Counted from the stretch's first letter, positions 11,822 to 23,506 are shown. The stretch: DNA of 64,000 nucleotides from Leucocoprinus leucothites (GCA_013368445.1 JAACJO010000033.1:1-64000); one strand, 5' to 3'. Program-made: numbers and translations. The notes: generated from the letters alone by a model not told the origin.

Positions 11822-12461
11822 TATTATGTATATTGATTATATCTAGCACTTGTTCTATCTACAATGCGAAGTTGATATTAGCTTTACTTAAGTAATATTG
11901 CAATTATGTTTTCTTCCTATTTGTTCTTGTATTTTCTAGTTTGTTATGACTCGTTATGACTTGTTTGGTTTTGTTTACATTTTGATGACATGTGATTGTT
12001 AAATATAGCTGTACTATATTTGGACTTACCTTGTGATCGATCAGATGATCAAAGAAGAACTTCTTTAGAAGAACTTCTAAAGCTTCTTTGACAGATCATG
12101 TCTTATATAGTTTAATTAGTGTTAAGGAAGCTGTATGCTTCTCTTCTTTAATTAGAAGCCCTTAGCCCTAGTTAATAATAGATACAGACTTGTATCGTAT
12201 ATAAGTTGTCGACATCTACCAAGGAGAAACATTGTTTCTACTTGGTTAGGTGGAGACTCAATATGAGCCTTTATCTATACAAAGTCGAATTGAACTTAAG
12301 CTCTAAGATCTCAATTACTGAAGTCCTTACTATTATAATTGTTGTATTATAACTCTGACTTAGTAAACGACTTTGTCGCTTACCGAGAAGGAGTCCCCTT
12401 TGATAAGATCAACCCAATACTTATCGCGCCAGCTTAGGACCGGGCCAGCATCACTATAACA
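11822..12461 (+). mobile_element. solo LTR family B (copy B3)
   Basis: 640 bp in the same orientation as element C's LTRs, ending CATCACTATAACA. The first base pair reads TA instead of TG. A perfect 5-bp duplication, GGAAA, flanks it (11817-11821 and 12462-12466). Confidence 0.95.
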
Positions 12462-13253
12462 GGAAAGAATTATGGAAAGTGAAATTAAACTTACTTCACG
12501 AGAACTCATGGCAGTGTCACCTAAGATAAGGGCAGCTGCTAAGGAGAACATTTCTGCAAAATGAGTATTAGTGGAGGAATCAAGTGACAAGGATAAAGGG
12601 GCGTTCAATAAAGTAGAAACCTCAAATGAAATAGTCCCCACAATAGTAGAAGTCAATTCATTAGAAATACCTACTAAGGTACAAGGCGAGGTACTAGACA
12701 AAGACGGAAAGTGAATAGAGGCATGGACTATCGTGGATCCTATCTTGCAGTATCTCGAAACCTTAGTGCCAGAAGAGAGAGATTGTCAGGTTTTCTCGAA
12801 CTTGTCAGAGGGTTTCAAGGAAGTAGCAGGCAGTCTGGCCTCACTAAGAGTAGTGCCGACCTTAATAAACGGAGTTTGCGAGGAAGAGGCACTTCTTGAC
12901 AGTGGGTCACAAATTATCTCTATGGATAAAAAGACTGCTGCTGCAGCTAAGATTACTTGGGATCCTGCACTAAGCATTAATATGCAGAGTGCCAACGGAG
13001 GGATTATGCGAACATGTGGACTCGCGAAAAATGTACCTTTCTCCTTCAGGGATGTGACAATATTATTGCAAGTTCACATTATGGAACAAGCACCATATAG
13101 AGTGCTGCTAGGATGACCTTTCGATGTCATTACAGAAAGCAAAATAGTAAACCAGAAGGATGGAAATCAATATCTACATATAACTTGCCCCAACTTGAAA
13201 CTCAAAGCAACACTACCAACCTATCAGAAAGGTCAGTTGCCTCAGGCAGTTAG

Positions 13254-14906
13254 GGTAAATTTTCAGTGAGCCTCAATGACTTCGAGTCCATCCCCGGAAG
13301 AGAGGTTCCCTGTATAATAGACTTAGATGAAGATGGAAACCCATACATTGCTGAAGTATTACCATTAGAAATAAATGACTTAGCAGAAGATGAGATCCAA
13401 CTACTATTTTTAGCAAAAGGACTAGAGCACTCAAAAGCATCTGAAAAGGCACTGTTTACTCAGTTCATACAAGAGCTAATGCCTAGTAGAGGGACCTCGA
13501 GGATGGTAGTTGCAGTAAATGAAGAGCCTGCTTCAGAGGATCTGGCACTTTGTTTTGCGAAAAAGTATAAGCCAGTAGCGTTGAAAGTGAAACCTGTATT
13601 AGGGGAGCTCCTAGAATGCTTTAGGATTATTTGCAAAATAACAGGTGACCCTTTAGCGGAATTGCCTAAACTACGTATGCACCTGCCAGACTTTCAACCC
13701 AAAGGTCAATACACTCTCAAAAGAAAAGATAAGATGGATTTAAAGCATAATGAGGACTTCTTATGGCCTGAGGAGTGAAAGCTAATGTATTGGATGATAG
13801 CAGAACACAATGAAGCCTTTGCTTGGGATGATACTGAATGCAGTAAATTTAAGGAGGAATATTTCCCTCCTATAGATATTCCGACAGTTGCCCATACACC
13901 TTGGGTTGAGAGATCATTTAGAATACCCCCAGGAATTTATGATGAAGTCTGCAAGATGATTAAAAGAAAGATAGATGCTGGTGTGTACGAACCCTTTGAA
14001 CTTGTCATATTGTTCATGATGGTTCTGTGTCATTAAAAAGGATGGCAAAAGTCTAAGACTTGTGCACAGCTTGGAACCTTTAAATAAGGTGACCATCACT
14101 CACTCAGGTTTACCCCCAGCTATGGAGGAACTAGCTATGCATTTTGTTGGGCAAGCGTGTAATGGGATTTTGGATTTGTATGTGGGTTATGATGAACGAG
14201 TCTTATCTGAGTCTTCACAAGACCTCACTACCTTCCAGACTCTGTTTGGGGTGCTCAGACTGGTAACATTACCAATGGGCTGGACTAACTCAGTGCCAAT
14301 CTTTCATGATGATGTGACTTACATACTTCATGAAGAAATCCCAGAGTATACCACACCTTATATTGATGATGTACCGATGAGAGGACTGGCCACTAGGTAT
14401 GAAAAACCTGATGGAACTTGTGAAGTCATTAGCAAAAATGCTGGCATTAGAAGATTTGTAATGGAACATTTCGAGAATGTAAATAGAATACTACAGAGAA
14501 TGAAGTATGCAGGTGGTACCTTCTTGGGACCAAAAACCACTATGTGTGCGGATCACATCACAATAGTGGGGTTTGACTGCTCATATAAAGGAAGGAAACC
14601 TACTGCAGATACTATTGGAAAGATTATGAGATGGCGTCCCTGTGAGGACACCACTGATGTAAGGGCCTTTCTCGGAACTGCAGTCCAATGCTGCAATCAT
14701 ATACCGAACTTTGTGACTGTAGCAGCTCCGTTATATGAAGTTGTCAAGAAAGATACTGTATTTGAATGGGGACTGATTCAACAGGAAGCGCAGGATCATC
14801 TCAAGAACCTGATTCAAGCATGTGTACACACTAGGAACCCTAAGTTCCCTAGTACACAGCCTATTGTGTTAGCAGTAGATATGTCATGGCATGTAGTAGG
14901 CTACTA
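13254..14906 (+). pseudogene. element A reverse transcriptase and start of RNase H
   Basis: The RT-frame ORF covers 13266-13778, then a TGA and the same frame to 14036. Comparison with A2 shows a 1-base insertion near 13993 that shifts the frame, and RT resumes in the next frame at 14062. The catalytic motif reads P-Y-I-D-D-V-P at about 14360-14380. The connection domain follows, and the RNase H start with A-V-D-M-S is at about 14874. The Tc1-like insertion truncates it at 14906. Confidence 0.9.
13257..13263 (+). promoter_or_regulatory. candidate -1 frameshift site pro/pol (AAATTTT)
   Basis: Protease-frame codons GTA AAT TTT CAG TGA contain A AAT TTT. The RT frame is the -1 frame and opens only at 13254, after a TAG at 13251. 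The sequence is identical in copy A2 (complement near 46890). Confidence 0.6.
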
Positions 14907-15120
14907 CAGTGGCTCAAAAAACTGTCCCAATGTTTTCGCATTTTGGACATATTTGCTAATACCAGGGCAGATATATGGCCTAGCATCCTGAAAATATTCA
15001 CACAGGTACCTTGACATATTGGGAGCATATATTCCCATGATCACATGACCCTGTCCATCAATGAATTAGTAATGAATTATTAAAAATATCTACTCATTGG
15101 GACAGTTTTTTGACCCCCTG
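14907..15120 (+). repeat. Tc1-like long TIR, left arm
   Basis: The arm has the terminal sequence at its outer edge (CAGTGGCTCAAAAAACTG) and an inverted near-copy at its inner edge (CAGTTTTTTGACCCCCTG). Each arm therefore looks like a miniature inverted-repeat element in itself. Confidence 0.85.
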
Positions 15121-15253
15121 TCAGCCTCCCAGTATCTACCTTGTAACATGCCAGGGGAGCATCAGGGCAGGTGTGGGAGTAGCAAACAAGATCATGTGAC
15201 CTTGGTTGACATGTTGAGATCGCTACAACTGTCTTTCTTCCTGCCACTACATC

Positions 15254-16273
15254 ATGAAAGCTATCTCCTCTACCTAATACTCCCAAGTTACTTCTCTTCT
15301 CAAAGATGGCTATTCCTTGTACCATATTGAACATAAAACTGGTCTAGGCAAGTCTACTGTTGGGAGGATCACTAAAGAAGTTGATGGGGACAAGGAAAAC
15401 AACAAGGGAGGACATCCTTCCAAGCTTTCTCCTCATGATAAAAAAGCAATAATTCACCAAATAACCTCTGGAAAGCTAGATAATGCTGTCCAGGCTACAA
15501 ATTTCATTAACTCTACTCGGTCTGACCCTGTCACACCCCAAACTGTCAGAAATACCCTTCAGGATAATGGATTTTGCTCTGTAACCAAGATCAAATGACC
15601 TCTACTCAAAAAGTAACATTGTGAGGAATGCCTTGACTCTGCACATGAACATAGGAATTGGACAGTGGAGGACTGGAAGAGGGTGTTGTGGACAGATGAA
15701 ACAAAGATCAACAGGATTGGGTCAGATGGAAAGGTGTATACCTGGAAGGAGAGGGGGGAACCACTGTCAGATAGGACCACTCTCTCTACTGTCAAACATG
15801 GAGGAGGTGGTAACATGATGGTGTGGAGGTGTATGGGGTGGAATGGGGTAGGAAAGCTGATTGAGGTTCAAGAGAATATGGATGCAGTGAAATACTGCGA
15901 GATTTTGGACAATGGGGTGGTGGAAAGCTTTGAAAAGTTGGAGATGGAGGAGGAGGAGAGGATATTCCAGCAGGATAATGACCCAAAACACACCTCAAAA
16001 CTGGGACAACAATGGTTTGTGGACAACAACATTCAAGTTCTATCATGCCCTGCACAATCCCCTGACCTAAATCCCATTGAACACCTCTGGACCTATCTGA
16101 AGGACCAGCTGAAGGCATATGAAAGACCACCCAAGGGAGTATTTGAATTGTGGGAGAGGCTAGTAGAGGAGTGGAATAAGATTCCAGCAGAAAGGTGCCA
16201 AAGGCTGATAGAAACCATGCCCAGAAGGATTGAGGCAGTTGTCAGGGTAAGAGGAGGTCATACAAAGTATTGA
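15254..16273 (+). pseudogene. Tc1-like DD34E transposase
   Basis: ATG 15254 opens a frame of about 339 codons with three stops: TAA near 15275, TGA 15596-15598 and TAA 15614-15616. The N-terminal helix-turn-helix region includes LLKDGYSLYHIEHKTGLGKS, and a second HTH lies around 15410-15590. The catalytic triad is visible: D in W-T-D-E-T (about 15692), D in Q-Q-D-N-D-P-K-H-T (about 15973), and E in N-P-I-E-H-L-W with exactly 34 residues between the last two. This identifies a DD34E Tc1-type cut-and-paste transposase. The stops make it inactive, so the element now needs a helper. Confidence 0.92.
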
Positions 16274-16285
16274 GTAGGTAGATAA

Positions 16286-16499
16286 CAGAGGGTCAAAAAA
16301 CTGTCCCAATGAGTAGATATTTTTGATAATTCATTATTAATTCATTGATGGACAAGGTCATGTGATCATGGGAATATATGCTCCCAATATGTCAAGGTAC
16401 CTGTGTGAATATTTTCAGGATGCTAGGCCATATATCTGCCCTGGTATTAGCAAATATGTCCAAAATGCGAAAACATTGGGACAGTTTTTTGAGCCACTG
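16286..16499 (-). repeat. Tc1-like long TIR, right arm
   Basis: Reverse complement of 14907-15120, with the inner edge CAGAGGGTCAAAAAACTGTC and the outer edge ending TTTTTTGAGCCACTG. Confidence 0.85.
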
Positions 16500-16501
16500 T
16501 A

Positions 16502-18548
16502 ACAACATTACTCTCAGCCAAAACGCGAATTGTGCGGCCTGTTAAGAGCATTGCAAGCAGAAACATATTTATTGATAGGGTGTAGAAACCTGATAGTGGA
16601 AACAGATGCTAAGTATCTAACGGGCATGTTAAATAACCCAGGAAAGATGCCTAATGCCACTATTAACAGATGGGTAGATTATATTAGAACAAACTTCTTT
16701 TTCGAGTTAGTACACAAGAAAGGAAAGACCTTTGGACCAGATGGACTTTCGCAAAGGAAGTGGTACCCTGGCGACCCAGTAGAGGATGCTTTTGATGAGG
16801 GATCAGATGATGATAGGGGGGACATCACAGTAATCAAAGATGACCCTAACAATGAAGATCCGCTCTCTCTCAAAAGCTTCTATGACAAAATTGATACTCG
16901 TGAAGGATATTACTTGTCAGTAGTGAGCAATGAGCCTATTTATGAGACCATTTGAGAAGCTGCCAAACATGACTTAGCGAAAAGGACAGAATGGAGTAAG
17001 GACAATAAGTGTCTGGATCCAGTTAAGGTCTTTCTTGAAGCCACAACTAACTTGGAAAGAGAGGGCAACGAGGAAGAGATGTTCACGAATGAAGATGAAG
17101 ACAACAAACTAGAAGATGATGTAGTCACTTATAAGAATAGGTGCTCAGAGCATGCACTCAGGCTTGATAATTGTCTCAACAAGATAAGGGACTACTTAGC
17201 GAATTAGCCAGAAAAAGGTGACCTGACTTCAATGACTAGTGAAGAAGCTAAGTTCATGAGGGCAGTATCACATTTCTGGTTAGATGAATCTGATGGTAAA
17301 CTCTATAGAAAAACTGGTAGCCATCAGTATCCACAATTAGTGATACCAATAGAACACAGAATGAAATTATTGAAGGCATGTCACGATGACATGGGACACA
17401 GGGGAGCTTTCGCTACTGCTTGATTACTGCAACAAAGGTTTTGGTGGCCGGAGGTAGAAGAGGACACTACTTGGTATGTCAAGTCGTGCCACCTTTGCCA
17501 AGTACGCCAAAAGATGGCTCTCGAAATGCCACCTGTAGTAACACACATGCCTTCAATATTTCAAGTACTACATGCAGACACAGTACACATGACTCCGCCG
17601 TCGAACGGATGTAGCTATATTGTACATGGCAGATGTGCACTCTCAAGTTGGATGGAGGCATGGGCACTCAGACAAGAAAATGCTAAGACTATTGGTCAAT
17701 GGCTTTTCGAGGATATAATATGCAGGTGGGGAAGTCTAGTCAAAATTGTAACAGACAATGGTTCCCCTTTCAAGAAAGCAGTCGGATGGCTCACGGAAAA
17801 ATATGGAATTAAAGGAGTCACAATTTCTCCTTACAATTCACAAGCCAATGGCACTATAGAAAGACCACATTGGGACCTTAGGCAAATGTTATTTAAAGCA
17901 ACTGGTGGCAAAGTAAAGAAATGGTATTGGTCACTACACCATGTAATGTGGGCTGATAGGATCACTATTAGAAAAGGGACAGGATGTTCACCTTACTTTA
18001 TGGTAATGGGCACCCATCCAACTTTGCCATTAGATGTTATTGAAGCAACATGGTTAGTCAAATATCCTGATAGGATGGTCTCTACTATGGACCTGATAGG
18101 ACTTAGAGCCCAAGCGCTCGTGAAGCATGTTTCACATGTAGAAGAAATGCGTTCGCGAACAAACAAGGAAAAGATAAGGAGGGCTTTACAGCTCGAAAGT
18201 GACTTTAAGCATAAAATTAAAGAATTCAACCTAGTACCTGGCAGCTTGGTACTAGTGAAGAACTCTGCAATAGAAAGCTCTGCCAATAGAAAAATGAAGC
18301 CTCGCTATCTAGGACCCATGGTGGTTATTAAGAAACTGAAAGGGGGTGCATTCATATTGGCCGAACTAGATGGGTCAGTATGGCAAAACAAGGTCACAGC
18401 ATTTAGAGTCATACCTTACCTAGCGAGGAGGCACATCAAGTTTAGCGAAAAAGTCAAAGACTTGCTTGACACCTCTCGTGAAGGTCTGAAACTGTTGGAA
18501 GACACACAAGTAGAAGCCATTGAATTGGATAATGAAAGTGATACTTGA
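16502..18548 (+). pseudogene. element A RNase H end and integrase
   Basis: It resumes with the RNase H C-terminus (V-E-T-D-A-K at about 16599, then N-R-W-V-D-Y-I). After an acidic spacer, the integrase zinc domain is H-D-D-M-G-H-R...C-H-L-C at about 17384-17500. The catalytic core has H-A-D-T-V-H (about 17573), V-T-D-N-G-S (about 17750) and N-G-T-I-E-R (about 17850), the D,D,E triad. The C-terminal part follows (LVPGSLVLVKNS, PRYLGPMVVI) without a chromodomain. Stops occur near 16952, 17206 and 17420, with a frame change near 17420. The terminal stop is TGA 18546-18548. Confidence 0.9.
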
Positions 18549-18691
18549 CCGATTTCGCATCCGCAAAAGGTTGGGAGTCAGAGGTATTAGATTGCAAAAT
18601 GACTACACAGAGCTAAGTGTAACAAAAACTGTGTCTAAAAGACCATTCATAACAAGAGCTGACTACCAAGTAAATGGAAGACTACAATAGG

Positions 18692-20002
18692 TTAAGCATG
18701 GTTCGCAACATTGTAAATGTTAGTGAGACAATTGTGCTCAGCCATAGCAACTTGATATCGCCGAGTAGCACTCTTGAGAGAGGCAATGGAATGCAACACT
18801 TGAGAGGTTGAGTTAGCTAAACCCATCTGAATGACTTCACAAGAGCAAGTCTGCAGAATAGAAGTTTGTAACTCGATGGCTTGAGTTGTGAAACCATTCA
18901 TAGTGTCAAAAAGAGAGTTAGCTAATGCAGGAATATTAGTTCATGAAAGAAAAACAAGATTAGCAGAGAACATACCTTGGCTAACAAGGGCTTGGGTAGG
19001 ATGGATCTCATTGGCAGGGCCAGGAGTAGTGAGCTGCATGGCACGAGCATAAGCCCTGCTGTGAATATCTAGGCCAGGGACAAAAGTGTAGGGAATATGC
19101 ACAGTCTGGGCATGATTGACTACTTGAGCTTCCTACAAAGAAGAGATCAGATAGGGAACAAGCTTTTGCAGAAAGGATAACTCACAGGTACAGCAGGCGC
19201 ATAATGAACAATTTCCTCATCAACCTGCATAGGGCCCTTTAGGATAGTAAGAAGCCATTCATGAAACAAAACAAAAAGAAGAGACTCACCGGCTGAGTAG
19301 TAGGTTGAGGAGTGACACTACAAAGAACGTTACCAGCAGCACAGCAGTGGTTGGTAATTTCCACTTCATCATCCTCTTTGTCCATGGAAGAGTTTACATA
19401 TTCCAGGGAGATTGGCTTAGTGCATCGATGCTGCCAGTGAACCCATGATTCAGTTCAGTTTTCGAGAAGGCACATTAGCAAAAGACAAAACCCACCTTTT
19501 TGGGAGGTGCCTCAGTGGTGGCAGTACCAGACTCAGCAACTGCACTGGCTCCACCAGGGGGAGGGTCTTGGCTAGAGTTGCTGGTAGAGCTGGCAGTATC
19601 ACTAGCTTTGGCATTGATCTTATCAAGTTGATTAAGGAACTGCTGCAGCTGACCATAAATGGGAGGAAAACCATAAGTGGGATCAACATCTTGTTTGAAC
19701 TTGTCATAAGTGTGCTTAGCCTTTTTGACAACACGAACAGAATCATTGTTCGTGAAGGCAGTGGCATCAGTTTTGAGGCAGTTCAAGAAAGATTCCTTTA
19801 AACAATAGACATCAGTGATAATGAATAAGTAATGTTCGTGGAAACAAACCGTGGGTTCAGCAAGGCTGTCAACAGCTGTTTTGACTGATCCCTTAGTAGT
19901 CTGGTTGGACACAAAGTGTTGACAACGATGAAAGACATTTGAAATTGTGTCTGTCAACTCAATGTAAGCATTTTTGGTTTCGCCAGTAAACTCAGAAGAC
20001 AT
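18692..20002 (-). CDS. antisense cargo gene X of element A (5 exons)
   Basis: Unrecognised protein of 361 aa on the strand opposite gag-pol. Exon 1 is 19496-20002 (507 nt, same length as in A2). Introns of about 50-90 bp follow, and the last exon ends at 18692. Donors include GTGGGT, GTGAGT and GTATGT. The acceptor of intron 1 reads GG here instead of AG (19443-19444), so splicing of this copy may be altered. No stop codon interrupts the exons. The protein is helical, with a Ser/Thr/Pro/Ala-rich stretch near residues 140-165 and a heptad-like C-terminus. It shows no signal peptide or membrane segment, so it does not resemble an env gene. Function unknown. A TATA box lies at 20082-20089. Confidence 0.75.
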
Positions 20003-20081
20003 GTTGGAGCAAGAGAGTGGAGCAGACTGTGTCTCAAAGCCAAGGTTTCGAGAATGAGAGAAAGTGCGACGAAAAAGAAGG

Positions 20082-20089
20082 CTTTTATA
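20082..20089 (-). promoter_or_regulatory. TATA box of gene X (copy A)
   Basis: TATAAAAG on the minus strand, 80 bp upstream of the gene X ATG. It is conserved in position in copy A2 (32654-32661). Confidence 0.65.
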
Positions 20090-20980
20090 TCCAAGCCCAC
20101 CTCTGCCGATAGGGAATGAAAATGTTCGCAAAGGCATCCACTTGGACTCTGAGCAGATTCCAGCAATAATGCTAAGGTGTGCAGAGGTGCAGTGGGGTGG
20201 AAAATCCAGCACTCATAAAAATTGCAGTCAGAAGGACAGTGTTAGAGTGGATGGTACCCACATTGCAGAAGAGCGGTGAAAAGTAGGACCGTTTGTGAAT
20301 GCAATGGAGCATAGACTGGCTCCAGGCAAATTTCAAACGGATTTTTAAGGGATGAGCAGATATTGATTAAGGCAAAAACTGCCTAATTTGGTATCACTAA
20401 GGACTTCTGCCACTATGATGGTCTCATGAGGACACGATCTATTATAGTGGGGGGGAGAGGGCTGGTAACCAGAGTAAATGCAGGTTTCTGCACAATTGTC
20501 CTAAGCTGGTTCTGCGGAAAAAGCCACTAAATCACACAACAGATCAGAATTGCACTAGAAGATCAATGTTCGGAGATAACAGCACATCAAAAGAGGTAGA
20601 TATAATGTGTCAAATATTAACCGAAGTTGATTACTTAACCAAAGTTACTCAGGAGGGTCACCCAGAATAGAAAACAGCAAACTTGGAGAAGAGAAGTGGT
20701 CAGAATCTTGACTTAAGGAGGGTTCACACCAAAAACAAGGGAGCAAGACACTAGAATGATCACAATCACACAGAAGTACAAGGAATCCTAGCTAGCAAGT
20801 ACAACAAGAAGAATGGACATATAACAGGAACTGAAGAAGCTAGCTAGAAAGGAAGGGCCAGTGACTAAAAAGAAGGAAGAAATAGTCTAGGGAGGAGGAT
20901 GAAAATGCACAAAGGGATGGCTAGCTAGAGTACCTCCACTAGAGAGAAGATCCCCAAGAAATGATAGAAAAATAGTTAAT
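20090..20980 (+). other. spacer between genes Y and X, with polypurine-like tract
   Basis: Non-coding interval. At 20447-20461 it has GTGGGGGGGAGAGGG preceded by ATTATA, closely resembling the true polypurine tract before the 3' LTR (TTATAGTGTGGGGGAGA). The same tract is present in A2 (complement at about 32289-32304). Nothing else recognisable is seen. Confidence 0.5.
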
Positions 20981-23506
20981 CTAGTTGCTGCGAGTCTTAC
21001 CTTTAGCATGGGTCTTACCCCCAGACTTGGTAGTGGGGACAGGAGACAAATTGCGAGACAAACCAGCAGCAACTGGGGTATGACAATCAGCCCAAGTTAA
21101 GGGGTGTGGAAGGGGAAGAGAATGGCCTTCTTTGCCGATCTGATCATGAAGGGAACAGATGTAGATATTGTGAGCACTGAGCAGATTGCTCACAGCATCA
21201 CGAGGAGAAAGGCTCCCTGGAGTGGAAACGGCCTGATGAGCAGCAGCGAAGACAGTGGCATGGATAGCCTCATCAGGAACTAACTTGCTATCAACCCAGT
21301 AATTGGGGTTGGGAGAAAAGTACTCCTCCGTGACGAGGAGTTCATCTGCAAATTCTGATACCTGTGCTTGATAGCTTGCAAGTGCCAACTTGTAACTGTG
21401 CTGGCCAGCTTCCACTAAGTCCCAACCGACAGCCAGGGCACGAAGACGAGATATAAGATCTAGGAAAGTAATCAGATACGATGTGAAAAAGTAAAAATAG
21501 ATAAGGAATGTAAGGACTTATGGGAGTTGCTAGTAAGAGTGGCCGGGCAAAGTTGTTCAGCCCAGAAGTTCCATAGCTCAGCGGGCTTCTGATGAGTACA
21601 ATGCACCGATTTCTTGTCCTTGCACTGCACACAGGGTAACATGCCGTCAAGGAGTTGGAAGGATTTAGCATGTGTGGCAGTCTTAGAAGTACGGGGTTGA
21701 GGGTCAGAAGTGACACACTTGTCTAGGCACTTGGTAATGCAGTGTAGACATTTAAGTTTGCCAGCAGGACCCTAAAAAGCAGAAGAAGGGTCAGTGACAG
21801 CCCTAAAAGAAAGAGGAGAGAAAACTACTAAGTCGGTCAATGAAGAAGGAGCAAAAAAGTGAGGGCAGACTCCCAAGAAAGGGTGTCCCGCCTCCATTCC
21901 AAACTCCCTAATCAAGTTATGACCTGTAGTAGAGAATAACCAATAATCAGCGAAAGGCCAGACAAAAGGAGTAAAGGAACTCACGTAAAGAGGAAGCAGA
22001 AGGATTGGCTTGAGCACCAGAACCACTAGCCCATACCAAAGCAGGAGCGACTCCTGGGTGACAGAGGGTTGATAGTGGTAGAGCAAGAGGGTGAGTAGGG
22101 ATTTCGACAGAATCCAGCACCATACATTGTCTAGAACTGGAAACATCCAAACCAAGGTGTTCGCGAGAAGATTTGGTGATAGGTGTAGCAATGGGCGGGG
22201 AACTTGCTGGGTGTTTCGAAGACCCAGACTGGGAGCCTAGAGCCCTAGGATGTTGAAGACCATCCTTGATCTTGTTATCATCAGCGAACTCCATGCACAG
22301 AGGGTTACTTAGGCCTGAAAGGAAAACACAGGCAACAATGGATTAAAAATGTTACCAAAAAGATAATAAACTATATACTGGAACTAGTCCTGGGCTTGGG
22401 ACGAGCCTTGGACTTTGCGTTTACCAATGGTATGGTAGGAGAAGACATCCGCAATGAGGACAGATCAGGAAGGTACTTAGCAATTAAGCTATCAGCGCCA
22501 ATTGCAAGCACAGGATCAGGGAGATCTGAAACTAGGAAGTAGAATGCATAATGAGAAAGGAATGAATAATCATCTACTTACTAGAAGGAGCTTTGGCAGC
22601 AGTGCGGGGCAGTTGTTGAGAAGCCACGAGAGAGGAAGTTGATGGAGGGGCTGGGAACGTTGGATTCGATACCTGGGCAGAACCACCACGAGGAGGAGGC
22701 CACAGACATTCATTGGTAGCAGAGGTTGTAGGAGCGGATGACTTCTCTACTGGATGGGTCTGCCGATGTTGGATAGGATGCTCATCGATATAAGTGTCCC
22801 AGCATTTATGAGGTTGGATCTGCAACAACAGGATCAAATTGTAGGAATTCAGTGTGTATAAGATATTAAACTCACCTGTCTCAGCCACAGAGGACGAGAG
22901 AAGATAGAATTTTTACTGGGTTCAGGAATGAATAAATAAGGACAAGGTGGGATACAAATGGTCAAGCAGGGGTACACCAGACTAGGAGACAAAGGAGAGT
23001 CAGGGTGCAGTAGTGGTTCATTGCTGGACAGGCTGATTAAATCAATGGGGGAGTTGGGGACTCAAGAAGCCATGGGAGAGAACGGCGGAGGGATGGGAGA
23101 GGCCAGCAAAGCCTCGTCATTGTGGTTGACCATCTGCACTGGGATGGGAGGAGGAACTTGGGGAGTGAGGGCCATAGCTGGGGCGATTTGATGTGCTTGA
23201 GCATTGGCATCTCGAAATTGTCACAGCAGAGTGGCATGATCATCTTCAAGCAATTGGAGCTGGGCTGCATGAATGGGATGGTGAGGTTGGCTAGAAAGCA
23301 CGGCACATTGTCATTTGATATCCTGAAGGGCAAGCGCCAGACAGTTGAGCTCCGGAAAATGGAAGGCATACTCAGCAGCTGACAGGTTGGCAAGCAAACC
23401 ATCAGGAGCCGAGGATGTGGCTGGCAAAAAGAATAAGTCCAACAGAATGCGAAAAACAGGATAGGAACTCACATTGAGCAGGGGTAGGAGGCTGTGCAGG
23501 TGCCAT
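20981..23506 (-). pseudogene. antisense cargo gene Y of element A (8 exons)
   Basis: Counterpart of 29380-31906 in A2, on the strand opposite gag-pol. Start ATG at 23504-23506, stop at 20981-20983. Exon 1 (34 nt) ends at a canonical GTGAGT donor. One TGA (23311-23313) in exon 2 is shared with A2. Otherwise the exons read through, including the segment whose A2 version lost one base. The product would be about 706 aa: a Leu-rich N-terminal helix, a long Pro/Ser-rich centre, then a Cys-rich block (C-x2-C-x3-C-x3-C and C-x2-C-x6-C) and a helical C-terminus with a basic tail. The Cys block suggests zinc and possibly nucleic-acid binding. No named family recognised. Confidence 0.65.

Larger units (their letters stand above)
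11503..13269 (+). pseudogene. element A protease region
   Basis: Frame -1 to gag: an acidic linker, then Pro-rich sequence (VPSMVPVVEVPPMP). It is interrupted at 11822 by solo LTR-B3 and resumes at 12467. The aspartic protease shows L-L-D-S-G-S-Q-I-I at about 12891-12917 and the C-terminal Y-R-V-L-L-G motif at about 13098-13113, followed by TGA where CGA (G-R-P-F-D-V) is expected. Other in-frame stops lie near 11551, 12562 and 12712. The frame ends with CAG TGA at 13264-13269, right after the second frameshift heptamer. Confidence 0.8.
14907..16499 (+). mobile_element. Tc1/mariner-like DNA transposon with long TIRs
   Basis: 1593 bp with TA on both sides (14905-14906 and 16500-16501). It starts CAGTGGCTCAAAAAACTGTC, and the other end is its reverse complement. 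Terminal inverted repeats are about 214 bp (14907-15120 and 16286-16499). The transposase gene lies between them on the plus strand. Target coding sequence of element A flanks it on both sides, with about 75 bp missing next to the right end relative to A2. Confidence 0.95.

Noticed and set aside
15767..16130. Minus-strand ORFs opposite the Tc1-like transposase
   Set aside because: They mirror the DD34E coding sequence and carry no recognisable protein features.
18692..20002. Gene X as a retroviral env-like gene
   Set aside because: No signal peptide, membrane segment or fusion-type hydrophobic stretch is visible, and it is antisense to gag-pol, unlike env.
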